33,306 bases of DNA from Legionellales bacterium (GTDB lineage Bacteria > Pseudomonadota > Gammaproteobacteria > Berkiellales > Berkiellaceae). How positions within the stretch are numbered: the first letter of the stretch is position 1; each line of letters opens with the position of its first letter. The stretch spans positions 1-33,306 of the forward strand of contig JAHFQF010000002.1 of NCBI GenBank assembly GCA_023266435.1, written 5' to 3'. The translations under genes and the position numbers were made by a program. Below are positions 7,742 through 16,417 of this stretch, piece after piece. The notes under the pieces are model-generated. The model was not told the origin of the DNA. It did no database searches and worked only from the letters and a program-made list of their open reading frames with translations.

Positions 7742-9562
7742 TTAGTGCTTATGTAAAGCCTGAAAGATTAATCTGGCTAAATTAGGCCCAATTCCAGGCA
7801 CTTTAGACACAGACTCCTCACTGGCCTGAATGAGCGCTGCCAGCCCCCCAAAGTAATTCAACAGGGCGTGTTGTTTCTTCGGACCCACACCTGGAATACC
7901 GTCTAAAGGCGAACTTTGTTGCATTTTTCGAGTTTTACTACGCTGATGCTTCATGGCAAAGCGATGAGACTCATCTCGAATCTGCTGGAGCACATGACGT
8001 GCAGGATGATAGGGAGGAATATCAATTACCGAAAGGCCTGCTTCAGACAAATACCAAATTGTTTCTAGACCTGCACGTCTTGCTGGACCTTTCGCTAATC
8101 CAATCAAAGGAATGTCTTCCAGTCCAGTAGAGAGCAACGCCTCTTTAGCGCTTGATAATTGCCCTTTGCCCCCATCAATCACAATCAGATCAGGTCGCTC
8201 TAACTCTTGATTTTGGATTTTACATGCGATGCGCGTCACTGTTTCTTGCATCGCTGCGTAATCATCTCCTTTAGTCAGATTTTCAATTTTGCATAAGCGA
8301 TAATTTTTTTTATCTGGACCTTCGTGATTAAATGCAACACAGGAGCCATAAGTCGCTTGTCCCTGTAAGTGGCTAATATCAAAACAAATCATGCGCGCAA
8401 TTTGAGGCAGCCCTATTAACACAGCTAGCGCTTCTAAGCGATCTTGGGCTTGCGTATGGCGACTTATGCGTGAGTGCAGTGCCTGCATAGCATTATTTTC
8501 TGCCATCAATAACCACTTTGCGCGCTCTGCTTTCACTTGGCTTTTTAACAACACAGCTCTCTGGGATTTTTGTTGTATAGCCTGCTGCCAAGCCGACCAG
8601 TCCTCACCCATAAGGGGTAAAATGATTTCATCTGGCCAAGCATCACGCTGTACCTCTTCCAGATAATATTGCCGCATAAACGCTTCTAAAATGTCTATAG
8701 GCAATACATCGGAGGGAACACTCAAGTAGACAGGCTTTCCGCCTAATAAGCGCCCCTGTCGAATCATCAGCAAATAAACACACGCCCACTTCCCTTGGTA
8801 AGCGAGAGACAAGACATCTAGATCTCCCTTACCGGTGATAATGACTTGATTTGCTTGCAACTGTCGCAAATGCGTAATCTGATCGCGTAATAATGCGGCC
8901 TGTTCAAAGGCTTGTGCTACTGATGCCGCCTGCATTGCAGCCAATAACTGCTCGAGGACTTTACTGTTTTTTCCCTGCAAAAATAACTTCGCGTTACTGA
9001 CTTGTTGCTGATAAGCCTCCGGAGTAACGTATGCCACACAAGGCGCTGTGCAACGTTTGATTTGATATTGTAAACATGGGCGTTGTCGATGTTTAAAAAA
9101 GCTATCTTGGCAGGGGCGAATTTGAAACAGTTTTTGGACGAGCTCTAGTGTGGTTCTAACCGCTGCTGCATTGGGATAAGGACCAAACACAGCGCCTTTT
9201 TTTTTAGACAGACCACGCTCATAAGAAATTCGGGGATAATCTGCATGATCCGAAATGAACAAATAGGGATAACTCTTATCATCACGTAGATCAACATTGA
9301 ATTTTGGCGAGAGTGTTTTAATGCTATTGCATTCTAACAGTAAAGCTTCAGTTTCAGTGGTTGTCAAAATAACTTGGACATCATCGACTTTAGCAATCCA
9401 AGCTAATATCCTTTGTTCTTTGTTGACTGCAAAATATTGACTAACACGTTTTTTAAGATTTTTTGCTTTGCCAACATACAGCAATAGACCATGAGAGTCA
9501 TACATCAGATAGATGCCGGGAGAAGTTGGCAAAGTCTCCGGATTAAAAGACATACTCATCAC
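7742..9562 (-). CDS. uvrC: Excinuclease ABC subunit C
   Basis: GIY-YIG N-terminus (PGIYLMYDSHGLLLYVGKAKNLKKRVSQYF), UvrC RNase H-like core (FDISHLQGQATYGSCVAF, DLIVIDGGKGQL), C-terminal HhH. Confidence 0.97.
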   Translation of the reverse strand: MMSMSFNPETLPTSPGIYLMYDSHGLLLYVGKAKNLKKRVSQYFAVNKEQRILAWIAKVDDVQVILTTTETEALLLECNSIKTLSPKFNVDLRDDKSYPYLFISDHADYPRISYERGLSKKKGAVFGPYPNAAAVRTTLELVQKLFQIRPCQDSFFKHRQRPCLQYQIKRCTAPCVAYVTPEAYQQQVSNAKLFLQGKNSKVLEQLLAAMQAASVAQAFEQAALLRDQITHLRQLQANQVIITGKGDLDVLSLAYQGKWACVYLLMIRQGRLLGGKPVYLSVPSDVLPIDILEAFMRQYYLEEVQRDAWPDEIILPLMGEDWSAWQQAIQQKSQRAVLLKSQVKAERAKWLLMAENNAMQALHSRISRHTQAQDRLEALAVLIGLPQIARMICFDISHLQGQATYGSCVAFNHEGPDKKNYRLCKIENLTKGDDYAAMQETVTRIACKIQNQELERPDLIVIDGGKGQLSSAKEALLSTGLEDIPLIGLAKGPARRAGLETIWYLSEAGLSVIDIPPYHPARHVLQQIRDESHRFAMKHQRSKTRKMQQSSPLDGIPGVGPKKQHALLNYFGGLAALIQASEESVSKVPGIGPNLARLIFQALHKH

Positions 9563-9565
9563 AAA

Positions 9566-10216
9566 TTAAGCTGTTTCAACGTTATCCAAAATACCATGAC
9601 GTAACGCTAAGTGTGTTAATTCAACATCACTATTAACGTGCAGTTTGTCAAAGATGCGATATCGATAACTGTTGACTGTCTTTGGGCTTAGGCATAATTT
9701 ATCCGAGATGTCTTGCACTTTTTGGCCCGATGTAATCATCAGTAACACTTGCATTTCCCTCTCAGATAAGACATCGAAGGGTGATTGCCCTTCATCAGAC
9801 AAATGTTTTAAAGCTAATTGCTGTGCAACTTCTGGGCTAATGTAGCGCTGGCCCGCATGCACTGTATGAATGGCTTGAATCATTTCTTCTAGATCAGAAC
9901 CTTTAGTCAAATACCCTGCTGCGCCTGCTTGCAATAATTTAGACGGGAAAGGCTCTTCATCACAAACAGTTAATGCGATTACTTTTGTCTCAGGATGTGC
10001 GCGAACTAACTTGCGGGTTGCTTCGAGCCCGCCAATGCCCGGCATGCGTACATCCATTAAAACAACATGTGGTTTTTTTTCACGTACTAAACGTACAGCA
10101 TCTTCACCACAAGTTGCTTCGCCGATCACTTTGAGTCCGGCCACGGTACCAAGTAAGCTTTTTATACCAGCACGGACCAAATCATGATCGTCTACCAGAA
10201 CTATAGTAATTGACAA
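9566..10216 (-). CDS. uvrY: LuxR-type response regulator, UvrY/GacA/LetA family
   Basis: Receiver domain (VLVDDHDLVRAG...VVLMDVRMPGIGG...GYLTKGS) plus LuxR HTH (LSEREMQVLLMITSGQKVQDISDKLCLSPKTVNSYRYRIFDKL) directly upstream of uvrC. Likely TTG start at 10216 with SD GGAG; the track's 10258 start is probably too long. Confidence 0.92.
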   Translation of the reverse strand: MSITIVLVDDHDLVRAGIKSLLGTVAGLKVIGEATCGEDAVRLVREKKPHVVLMDVRMPGIGGLEATRKLVRAHPETKVIALTVCDEEPFPSKLLQAGAAGYLTKGSDLEEMIQAIHTVHAGQRYISPEVAQQLALKHLSDEGQSPFDVLSEREMQVLLMITSGQKVQDISDKLCLSPKTVNSYRYRIFDKLHVNSDVELTHLALRHGILDNVETA

Positions 10217-10410
10217 ACTGTATGCTCCATCGGAAATTAATATCAAAGCATAGCGCATAGGCCCCCTTTTGCCAATAGCTACGTTTTCTTACTTAAGTCT
10301 GGATTCCTCTTTTGGGGACATGCAATGTCTTAGTGGCGAGGGAAATACGCGCAATGCATTTGAATGTGACGCTTGCATAGGGCTCCTAAACTTTATACAA
10401 TTGCTGGCTT

Positions 10411-10500
10411 GGAGAGGTGGCTGAGCGGTCGAAAGCGGCGGTCTTGAAAACCGTTGAGGGGGTGACCCCTCCCAGGGTTCGAATCCCTGCCTCTCCGCCA
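10411..10500 (+). tRNA. tRNA-Ser (UGA)
   Basis: GGAGAGGTGGCTGAGCGGTCGAAAGCGGCGGTCTTGAAAACCGTTGAGGGGGTGACCCCTCCCAGGGTTCGAATCCCTGCCTCTCCGCCA; anticodon TGA; CCA encoded. Confidence 0.97.
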
Positions 10501-10862
10501 ATAAAAAAACACCCCATTTTTGGGTTTTTTTTTTATTGGCTGCAGGGATGAGAACCCGCTCTATCAAAGGGTTCGCTAAAATGCCATAGGCATTTTACGA
10601 CGTGCGCAGCACGCCCCAGCGGGGTGAGGAATAACCCCTAGGTTATTCCGAGTCAATCCCTGCCTCTCCGCCAATAAAAAAACACCCCATTTTTGGGTTT
10701 TTTTTTATTGGCTGCAGGGATGAGAGCCCGCTGTATCAAAGGGTTCGTTAAAATGCCGTAGACATTTTACGACGTGCGCAGCACGCCCCAGTGGGGTGAG
10801 GAATAACCCTTAGGTTGCTCCGAATCAATCGCGCTCTCCGGCAGTAAGAAAATAGGCGATCT
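10482..10862 (+). repeat. ~173-bp tandem repeat carrying tRNA-Ser 3' end plus terminator hairpin plus hairpin chain (2 full copies and a decayed third start)
   Basis: AATCCCTGCCTCTCCGCCAATAAAAAAACACCCCATTTTTGGG starts at 10482 and again at 10655; degenerate AATCGCGCTCTCCGGCAGTAAGAAAATA at 10827. Confidence 0.92.
10498..10539 (+). terminator. Terminator hairpin downstream of tRNA-Ser
   Basis: CCAATAAAAAAACACCC...GGGTTTTTTTTTTATTGG; repeated ~173 bp downstream. Confidence 0.8.
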
Positions 10863-11011
10863 CTTATTTTTTTACTTCAGGGGGTACAGCAAAAAGTCAT
10901 TCAACTAATTTTAACTCGAAAATCAATGCTTTGTTGAGCTGAGCGCCCCGCACCAATCGAGCGCGTTTCGACGACGCATTAACCTCAAAAGGCAACCGAA
11001 GAGAGCATTTT

Positions 11012-11740
11012 ATGAGCTTAGCCCCAGAAAATATTGTTGTTATTGGATGCGCGGGAGCAATTGGTGGTGCGTTCGTCAAACTTTTATCCAGCACCTACCC
11101 GAGCGCTAGTGTTAGTGCGTTCTCAAGACAAAAACCTACACACGCGATCCCTCGTGTTGCCTACCACTCCATTGACTACACCAATGAGTCCTCCCTTGAA
11201 AAAGCGTCTCAAGAGGCAGTGAGCGATAAACCACTTGATCTTGTGATTGTAGCCACTGGGGTATTGCATCATGGCGAAACTCTACCTGAAAAATCTTTAA
11301 AGGAGCTATCTGTAGAAAAGTTTCACTATTTATTCGAAGCTAACACGATTACACCGGCCTTAATAGCAAAACACTTCCTGCCAAAACTAAACAAAGAGCA
11401 ACCTTCTAGATTTGCCGCTTTATCTGCTCGTGTTGGCAGCATATCCGATAATGAGCTTGGTGGTTGGTACGCATACCGCGCCTCCAAAGCAGCCCTGAAC
11501 ATGATTATCAAAAATGCCGCGATTGAGATTGCTAGAAGTAATAAACAGGCAATCATCGTTGGCCTGCATCCGGGCACGGTGGATAGCGATTTATCCAAAC
11601 CCTTTCAGGGTGGTATACCAGTGGACAAACTTTTTACGCCTGATTATTCTGCCGAGCAGCTTCTGCGAGTTTTGGGTAATCTTACAACAAAAGACAGTGG
11701 AAAATGTTTTGCTTGGGATGGCAAAGAAGTACTACCCTGA
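11012..11740 (+). CDS. SDR family oxidoreductase (C-factor-like)
   Basis: N-terminal Rossmann glycine motif (NIVVIGCAGAIGGAFVKLL), catalytic YxxxK (YRASKAALNM), VGLHPGTVDSDLSKPF. Confidence 0.9.
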   Translation: MSLAPENIVVIGCAGAIGGAFVKLLSSTYPSASVSAFSRQKPTHAIPRVAYHSIDYTNESSLEKASQEAVSDKPLDLVIVATGVLHHGETLPEKSLKELSVEKFHYLFEANTITPALIAKHFLPKLNKEQPSRFAALSARVGSISDNELGGWYAYRASKAALNMIIKNAAIEIARSNKQAIIVGLHPGTVDSDLSKPFQGGIPVDKLFTPDYSAEQLLRVLGNLTTKDSGKCFAWDGKEVLP

Positions 11741-11910
11741 GCCCTCCCCCTTGTGCAATATCCATGCAATCACGGGCATGGTAGCGTGTGACAAAGCCGC
11801 TTTTGCTGTGGTAATGTCGCAATATGAGCCAGCAGCAATAACTACCCCAGAAAATCTTAAACGACCGGAGCAGCGTTAAATCCAGTATGCCTCAGACCAC
11901 AGGCCGCTGG

Positions 11911-12035
11911 TATACTCAAACTCATTTGCTTTTAGACTAGGCGTTGCGCCGTGAGCAACCGGAACGTACTGTAATACTTGCGGATTGCGAGCTGGCGAAA
12001 ACAACACAGTATAAAAGCAAATGAGTTTGAGTATG
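11911..12035. repeat. MITE-like inverted-repeat element, 125 bp
   Basis: TATACTCAAACTCATTTGCTTTTA (11911-11934) versus TAAAAGCAAATGAGTTTGAGTATG (12012-12035): 23/24 inverted match; core CTAGGCGTTGCGCC...GAGCAACCGGAACGTACTG... related to 19583-19709. Confidence 0.85.
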
Positions 12036-12069
12036 GAACAAAAGCGATTAGGCAAGGAGAATGCCCTCT

Positions 12070-13593
12070 ATGACAACCCTGTGTGTAATACTAGGCGACC
12101 AACTCTCCCAGTCTATTGCCAGTCTAAAAGGCTACGACTCCAGCAAAGACATCGTTCTTCTCTGTGAGGTCTGCGAGGAGGCTACCTATGTTAGACATCA
12201 CAAAAAGAAAATTGCTTTTCTGTTTTCTGCCATGCGCCACTTTGCCAAATCATTGGAAAACAATGGCTTTACGGTTAAATATACTAAGCTTGATGATCCA
12301 GATAATGCAGGCTCGTTTAAGGGGGAGGTCGAACGCGCCATTAAAAACCATGCGATCAAACATATTGTGATCACTCACCCTGGCGAGTACCGCGTGCTAG
12401 CCGATATCAACAGTTGGGAGTCTCATTTTGGAATTCCCGTTGAGATCAGAGCCGATGATCGTTTTCTCTGCTCTCCAGAAGAGTTTTCAAATTGGGCAAA
12501 AAATCGCAAGCAATGTCGCATGGAATATTTTTATCGGGAAATGCGCAAGAAATATTCAATCCTGATGGAATCAGGTGAGCCAATTGGTGGTCATTGGAAT
12601 TACGATGCTGAAAATCGTAAGCCCGCCAAAGCAGGACTGGAAGTCCCGCCACCTTACGCAAATCCGCTTGATCGCGTCACACAGGAGGTGATGACACTGT
12701 GTGCGGAGCGCTTTCAGGATCATTTTGGTGATCTGGAGCCGTTTTATTTTGCTGTCACACGTGAGCAGGCCCTAGAGGCACTAGAGGTATTCATTGAACA
12801 AAGACTGAGTCACTTTGGGGATTATCAGGATGCCATGCTCGAAAGTGAGCCATGGATGTATCACGCGCATATCAGTTTTTACCTAAATTGTGGTTTATTG
12901 CTACCCCTAGAGTGTGCTCAAGCTGCGGAAAAAGCCTATCATCAGAAAAAAGCTCCACTCAATGCCGTTGAAGGCTTTATTCGCCAGATTATCGGTTGGC
13001 GCGAATACGTAAGGGGTATTTATTGGTTGAAAATGCCAGCATATGCAAAACTAAACTTTTTCGAATGCAATAAAAACCTGCCTGATTTTTATTGGACGGC
13101 AAATACTCAGATGAACTGCCTACGCCAATGCGTTTCAGAGACTAAGAAAAACGCCTATGCACATCATATCCAGCGCTTGATGGTGCTGGGTAACTTTGCT
13201 TTAATCGCTGGTATCGATCCCGCTCAGGTGAATGAATGGTTCCTAATCGTTTACGCTGATGCATATGAATGGGTAGAACTTCCGAATGTATCTGGCATGA
13301 TTTTATTTGCTGATGGCGGCTATCTAGCAAGCAAGCCCTATGCTGCTGGCGGCAGCTACATCAACAAGATGTCGGACTATTGCAAAAACTGCCGTTATAA
13401 AGTAGCTCAAAAAAATGGGGATGCTGCTTGCCCATTCAACTATTTATACTGGGATTTCCTAGCCCGTAATCGAGAAAAACTTGAAAGCAACCACCGGATC
13501 GGCATGATGTATAAGACGTTTGACAGAATGAGTAACGATAAGAAAAAAGCGATTGAAGCAGATAGCAAAAAGTTTTTGGACAGTCTGATATGA
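12070..13593 (+). CDS. Cryptochrome/photolyase family protein, FeS-type bacterial (6-4) photolyase-like
   Basis: MTTLCVILGDQLSQSI...; C-terminal FAD region (GNFALIAGIDPAQVNEWFLIVYADAYEWVELPNVSGMILFADGG) with candidate cluster cysteines NCLRQC, YCKNCRY, AACPFNYLYWDFL. ATG 12070 fits SD AAGGAG better than 12061. Confidence 0.92.
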   Translation: MTTLCVILGDQLSQSIASLKGYDSSKDIVLLCEVCEEATYVRHHKKKIAFLFSAMRHFAKSLENNGFTVKYTKLDDPDNAGSFKGEVERAIKNHAIKHIVITHPGEYRVLADINSWESHFGIPVEIRADDRFLCSPEEFSNWAKNRKQCRMEYFYREMRKKYSILMESGEPIGGHWNYDAENRKPAKAGLEVPPPYANPLDRVTQEVMTLCAERFQDHFGDLEPFYFAVTREQALEALEVFIEQRLSHFGDYQDAMLESEPWMYHAHISFYLNCGLLLPLECAQAAEKAYHQKKAPLNAVEGFIRQIIGWREYVRGIYWLKMPAYAKLNFFECNKNLPDFYWTANTQMNCLRQCVSETKKNAYAHHIQRLMVLGNFALIAGIDPAQVNEWFLIVYADAYEWVELPNVSGMILFADGGYLASKPYAAGGSYINKMSDYCKNCRYKVAQKNGDAACPFNYLYWDFLARNREKLESNHRIGMMYKTFDRMSNDKKKAIEADSKKFLDSLI

Positions 13594-14030
13594 AAAATAA
13601 AGATAAATTTTTAGAAAAAAATCTAGCAATCCATCTCAAATCAAGAAATAATCTGATAACAGTATTTTACGATGGGAAATGTGGTTTATGCTCGAAAGAA
13701 ATTAATCACTATCGCAGAATAGCACCCAGCGGCCTCTTCGATTGGCAAGATATTACAGAGTCTCCAGATGCGCTTCATGCAGAAGGCATCAACTTATCGG
13801 AGGGCTTAAAAATTCTACATGCCAAAAACATTGATGGCAGTTTGGCCATTGGTGTAGATGCCTTTATACTGATTTGGCAGCAGTTAGCACGTTGGCGATT
13901 ATTGGCTATTTTTGTATCGCTGCCAGTTGTGCGTCAATTCGCGGATTATGCATACAGAAAATTTGCCGAATGGCGCTTCAAGCGATTAAAGCATTGCCAG
14001 ATAGCGGCGAAAAAAGATTCTTTGTCCTGA
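13590..14030 (+). CDS. Thiol-disulfide oxidoreductase DCC family protein (DUF393)
   Basis: VFYDGKCGLCSKEINHYRRIAP (DGxCxLC motif); ATGA overlap with the upstream photolyase stop. Confidence 0.9.
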   Translation: MKNKDKFLEKNLAIHLKSRNNLITVFYDGKCGLCSKEINHYRRIAPSGLFDWQDITESPDALHAEGINLSEGLKILHAKNIDGSLAIGVDAFILIWQQLARWRLLAIFVSLPVVRQFADYAYRKFAEWRFKRLKHCQIAAKKDSLS

Positions 14031-14084
14031 CCTTGATAGAGATGTGAATCTCGATGCAGAAATCACCAATGGAGAAAAAATATC

Positions 14085-14717
14085 ATGAGGAAAATATGGA
14101 TTATGATTGCAGCAACTATCGGAATTATTCTTATCGGCGGCATATTAGTAGGGCCTGTTATGAGTGACGTAGAAATACCAAGTTATCAGATCATCCGAGC
14201 TGAGAAAAATATAGAAATTAGGCGCTATCAGCCGATGATTATTGCTGAAGTAGAAATGACCGGGCCGCGTACTGAGGCTATTGGAGATGGCTTTCGTCTG
14301 CTGGCCGATTACATTTTTGGAAATAATACTGTGAGGCAGAATATTGCTATGACAGCGCCGGTGCAGCAACAGGAAAGCACAAAGATTGCGATGACAGCAC
14401 CTGTACAGCAACAATCCACCGGTGGTTCGTGGAAAGTAAGCTTCGTCATGCCTTCGAAGTACACGCTGGATAGCCTGCCCAAACCCAATAATGAGCGCGT
14501 AATACTCAAACAAGTTTCCGCGAAACAATTTGCCGTGATTCGATTTTCTGGAACAAGCTCCGATGAAAATGTCACAGAGCATGAAAAGCAGCTCCTGGAG
14601 TATGTGAAAGCGAATGATATGCGGGTAACCGGCTCTCCGCAGTATGCTTTTTACAATCCACCATGGACCATTCCTCCCCTGCGGCGAAACGAAGTAATGA
14701 TTGAGATTGAACAATAA
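14085..14717 (+). CDS. SOUL heme-binding family protein
   Basis: EIPSYQIIRAEKNIEIRRYQPMIIAEVEMTG...ADYIFGNNTVRQNIAMTAPVQQQ...SFVMPSKYTLDSLPKP..., typical SOUL family signature; N-terminal TM anchor. Confidence 0.93.
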   Translation: MRKIWIMIAATIGIILIGGILVGPVMSDVEIPSYQIIRAEKNIEIRRYQPMIIAEVEMTGPRTEAIGDGFRLLADYIFGNNTVRQNIAMTAPVQQQESTKIAMTAPVQQQSTGGSWKVSFVMPSKYTLDSLPKPNNERVILKQVSAKQFAVIRFSGTSSDENVTEHEKQLLEYVKANDMRVTGSPQYAFYNPPWTIPPLRRNEVMIEIEQ

Positions 14718-14945
14718 TCGTGTAGTTTCAACCAATCTAAAAAGCTACCTGACTTCATAATATGACAACCAAAACACCCGATCGCAAGCTCACTCCAGCC
14801 GCCACCTAAAAAAACAGTTGGGGCGGCTCGTAACGCAAGCGCCCGCTGTGGTCTTTTGTATCGATCTCGGGTGTGGTTTCAACTATTTTTTGGTACAATA
14901 CGCTATAATATAGTTAGAGCAGACTTTAGTGTCAGGAGGCTTACA

Positions 14946-15623
14946 GTGAACCAATATAGTGCAGTGCAAAGACATAGCGAGACTTCTATCCTTGCAACCA
15001 ACAAAGTCATTCGAAACACCTATTTGTTTCTAGGTTTGACCTTGGCATTCAGTGCCATCATGGCGGGTGTATCCATGGCGCAAAACGCGGCACCGATGAA
15101 TGTCTTTTTCCAACTCATCGTCATGATGGGGCTTTTGTTCTCAATACAGGCAACGCAAAACTCCCCAATGGGTATTGTGTTAACCTTTGTGTTCACAGGT
15201 TTCATGGGATACACCCTGGGACCCTTGTTAAATTACTTCTTACATTTTGTGCCTAAAGGGCAAGAAATCATTCTCAGCGCCTTGGGTGGTACTGCCATGA
15301 TTTTCTTTGGAGCCTCTGGCTATGCCATGACAACTCGACAAAATTTTAACTATCTCTTTGCTTTCTTGAGCATCGGGATCACTGTGACTTTTGTGATGAG
15401 CTTGTTAAATGCATTCCTGTTCCAGATGCCTATCTTGTCTTTGGGTATCAGCTGTGCACTTTTGTTGATTAATACTGGCTTTATCTTGTTTGAAACCAGC
15501 CAGATCATCAACGGTGGACAAAGAAACTATGTGCTTGCAACGCTTTCTATTTACCTCAGCTTGTACAATATCTTTATCTCTCTGTTACAGATTTTAAGTG
15601 CTTTTACCAATAATAGAGACTAA
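14946..15623 (+). CDS. yccA: Bax inhibitor-1/YccA family membrane protein
   Basis: Multiple TM segments, TRQNFNYLFAFL, FILFETSQIINGGQRNYVLATLSIYLSLYNIFISLLQIL; GTG start with SD AGGAGG. Confidence 0.92.
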   Translation: MNQYSAVQRHSETSILATNKVIRNTYLFLGLTLAFSAIMAGVSMAQNAAPMNVFFQLIVMMGLLFSIQATQNSPMGIVLTFVFTGFMGYTLGPLLNYFLHFVPKGQEIILSALGGTAMIFFGASGYAMTTRQNFNYLFAFLSIGITVTFVMSLLNAFLFQMPILSLGISCALLLINTGFILFETSQIINGGQRNYVLATLSIYLSLYNIFISLLQILSAFTNNRD

Positions 15624-15638
15624 AAAACTCAGTGTAGA

Positions 15639-15659
15639 GGCCGGTCTTAAGTGCCGGCC
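15639..15659 (+). terminator. GC-rich hairpin after yccA
   Basis: GGCCGGTCTTAAGTGCCGGCC. Confidence 0.55.
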
Positions 15660-15716
15660 CTATTTATTAAATACTAGATCTCATAATGCTTAGCGAGCAT
15701 GATAGTCGGAAAAAAA

Positions 15717-16064
15717 ATGAAGTTCGCCTTCTTGTTAGAAAGTTCCCCATTTGACTCATCCAAGCTCTATGGTGCTTATCAAGAAGCACGTGAGGCGCTG
15801 CTTAGTGGCCATACAATCTTAGTCGTTTTTTTGCGCGGCAATGCGGTACTTTTAGCCAATCCACACTTGGCCCCCCCAGGAGATGAGGTGAATGTCAGCA
15901 GATTGTGGCAAGATTTAGAACGGCAATATCATTTTCCACTCATCGCATGTATCACGTCTTGTCGGCGTCGTGGCATCAGTGGCACTCCACCTAGTTTTCG
16001 TATTGCAGGGCTTGCACACTGGTTTAACCTGAGCGAAGCAGCAGAAAAAATAATACAGGCATAA
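15717..16064 (+). CDS. tusD: DsrE-family sulfur relay protein, TusD-like
   Basis: MKFAFLLESSPFDSSKLYGAYQEAREALLSGHTILVVFLRGNAVLLAN...ACITSCRRRGI resembles TusD with conserved Cys region; next to TusC- and TusE-like genes. Confidence 0.8.
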   Translation: MKFAFLLESSPFDSSKLYGAYQEAREALLSGHTILVVFLRGNAVLLANPHLAPPGDEVNVSRLWQDLERQYHFPLIACITSCRRRGISGTPPSFRIAGLAHWFNLSEAAEKIIQA

Positions 16065-16068
16065 ATAG

Positions 16069-16401
16069 ATGCGTACTTTAATTTGTATTACTACTGCACC
16101 TACCGAGGGCATTGTGGATGTTGAGTTGGCAGAATTTCTATTGGCGTATAATGCCTATCAATCTCCAGCCAGCATTGTCTTCATTGAAGCAGGTTTAGCC
16201 TACTTAAATCCAAATACAGCCAGCAAAACCCCAGGCCCTGCGCCGCATCAAATACTGTCAGCACTCTGTTATGGAGACAATAAACTTTACGCTATACAAA
16301 AACAAAACATTGATTTTACTCCCTGTGTAACTCTACTCTGGATCGATGAGTCAGCGTTTGCTCAATTAAAAGCAACACATCCTCATTGTTTGATCTATTA
16401 A
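16069..16401 (+). CDS. tusC: DsrE/F-family sulfur relay protein, TusC-like (divergent)
   Basis: LICITTAPTEGIVDVELAEFLLAYNAYQSPASIVFIEAGLAYLNP; position between tusD and tusE. Confidence 0.7.
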   Translation: MRTLICITTAPTEGIVDVELAEFLLAYNAYQSPASIVFIEAGLAYLNPNTASKTPGPAPHQILSALCYGDNKLYAIQKQNIDFTPCVTLLWIDESAFAQLKATHPHCLIY

Positions 16402-16417
16402 CCTCAGGCCTACTCTG

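Noticed and set aside
10289-10567. Minus-strand ORF 92 aa (…LLAERQGFEPWEGSPPQRFSRPPLSTAQPPLQ…)
   Set aside because: It is antisense to tRNA-Ser and its terminator; this translation is a classic spurious ORF over a tRNA-Ser gene.
11741-11879. Possible gene remnant after the SDR (HAITGMVACDKAAFAVVMSQYEPAAITTPENLKRPEQR)
   Set aside because: It is only a read-through of an alternative frame of the SDR ORF; no start, SD or family recognised.
14145-14735. Minus-strand ORF 196 aa over the SOUL gene
   Set aside because: Antisense to a well-supported SOUL family CDS; composition unlike a real protein.
14799-14828. Hairpin GCCGCC...GGCGGC after the SOUL gene as a right-hand att or repeat boundary of the islet
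   Set aside because: No match to the tRNA-Ser 3' end; at most a terminator-like hairpin.
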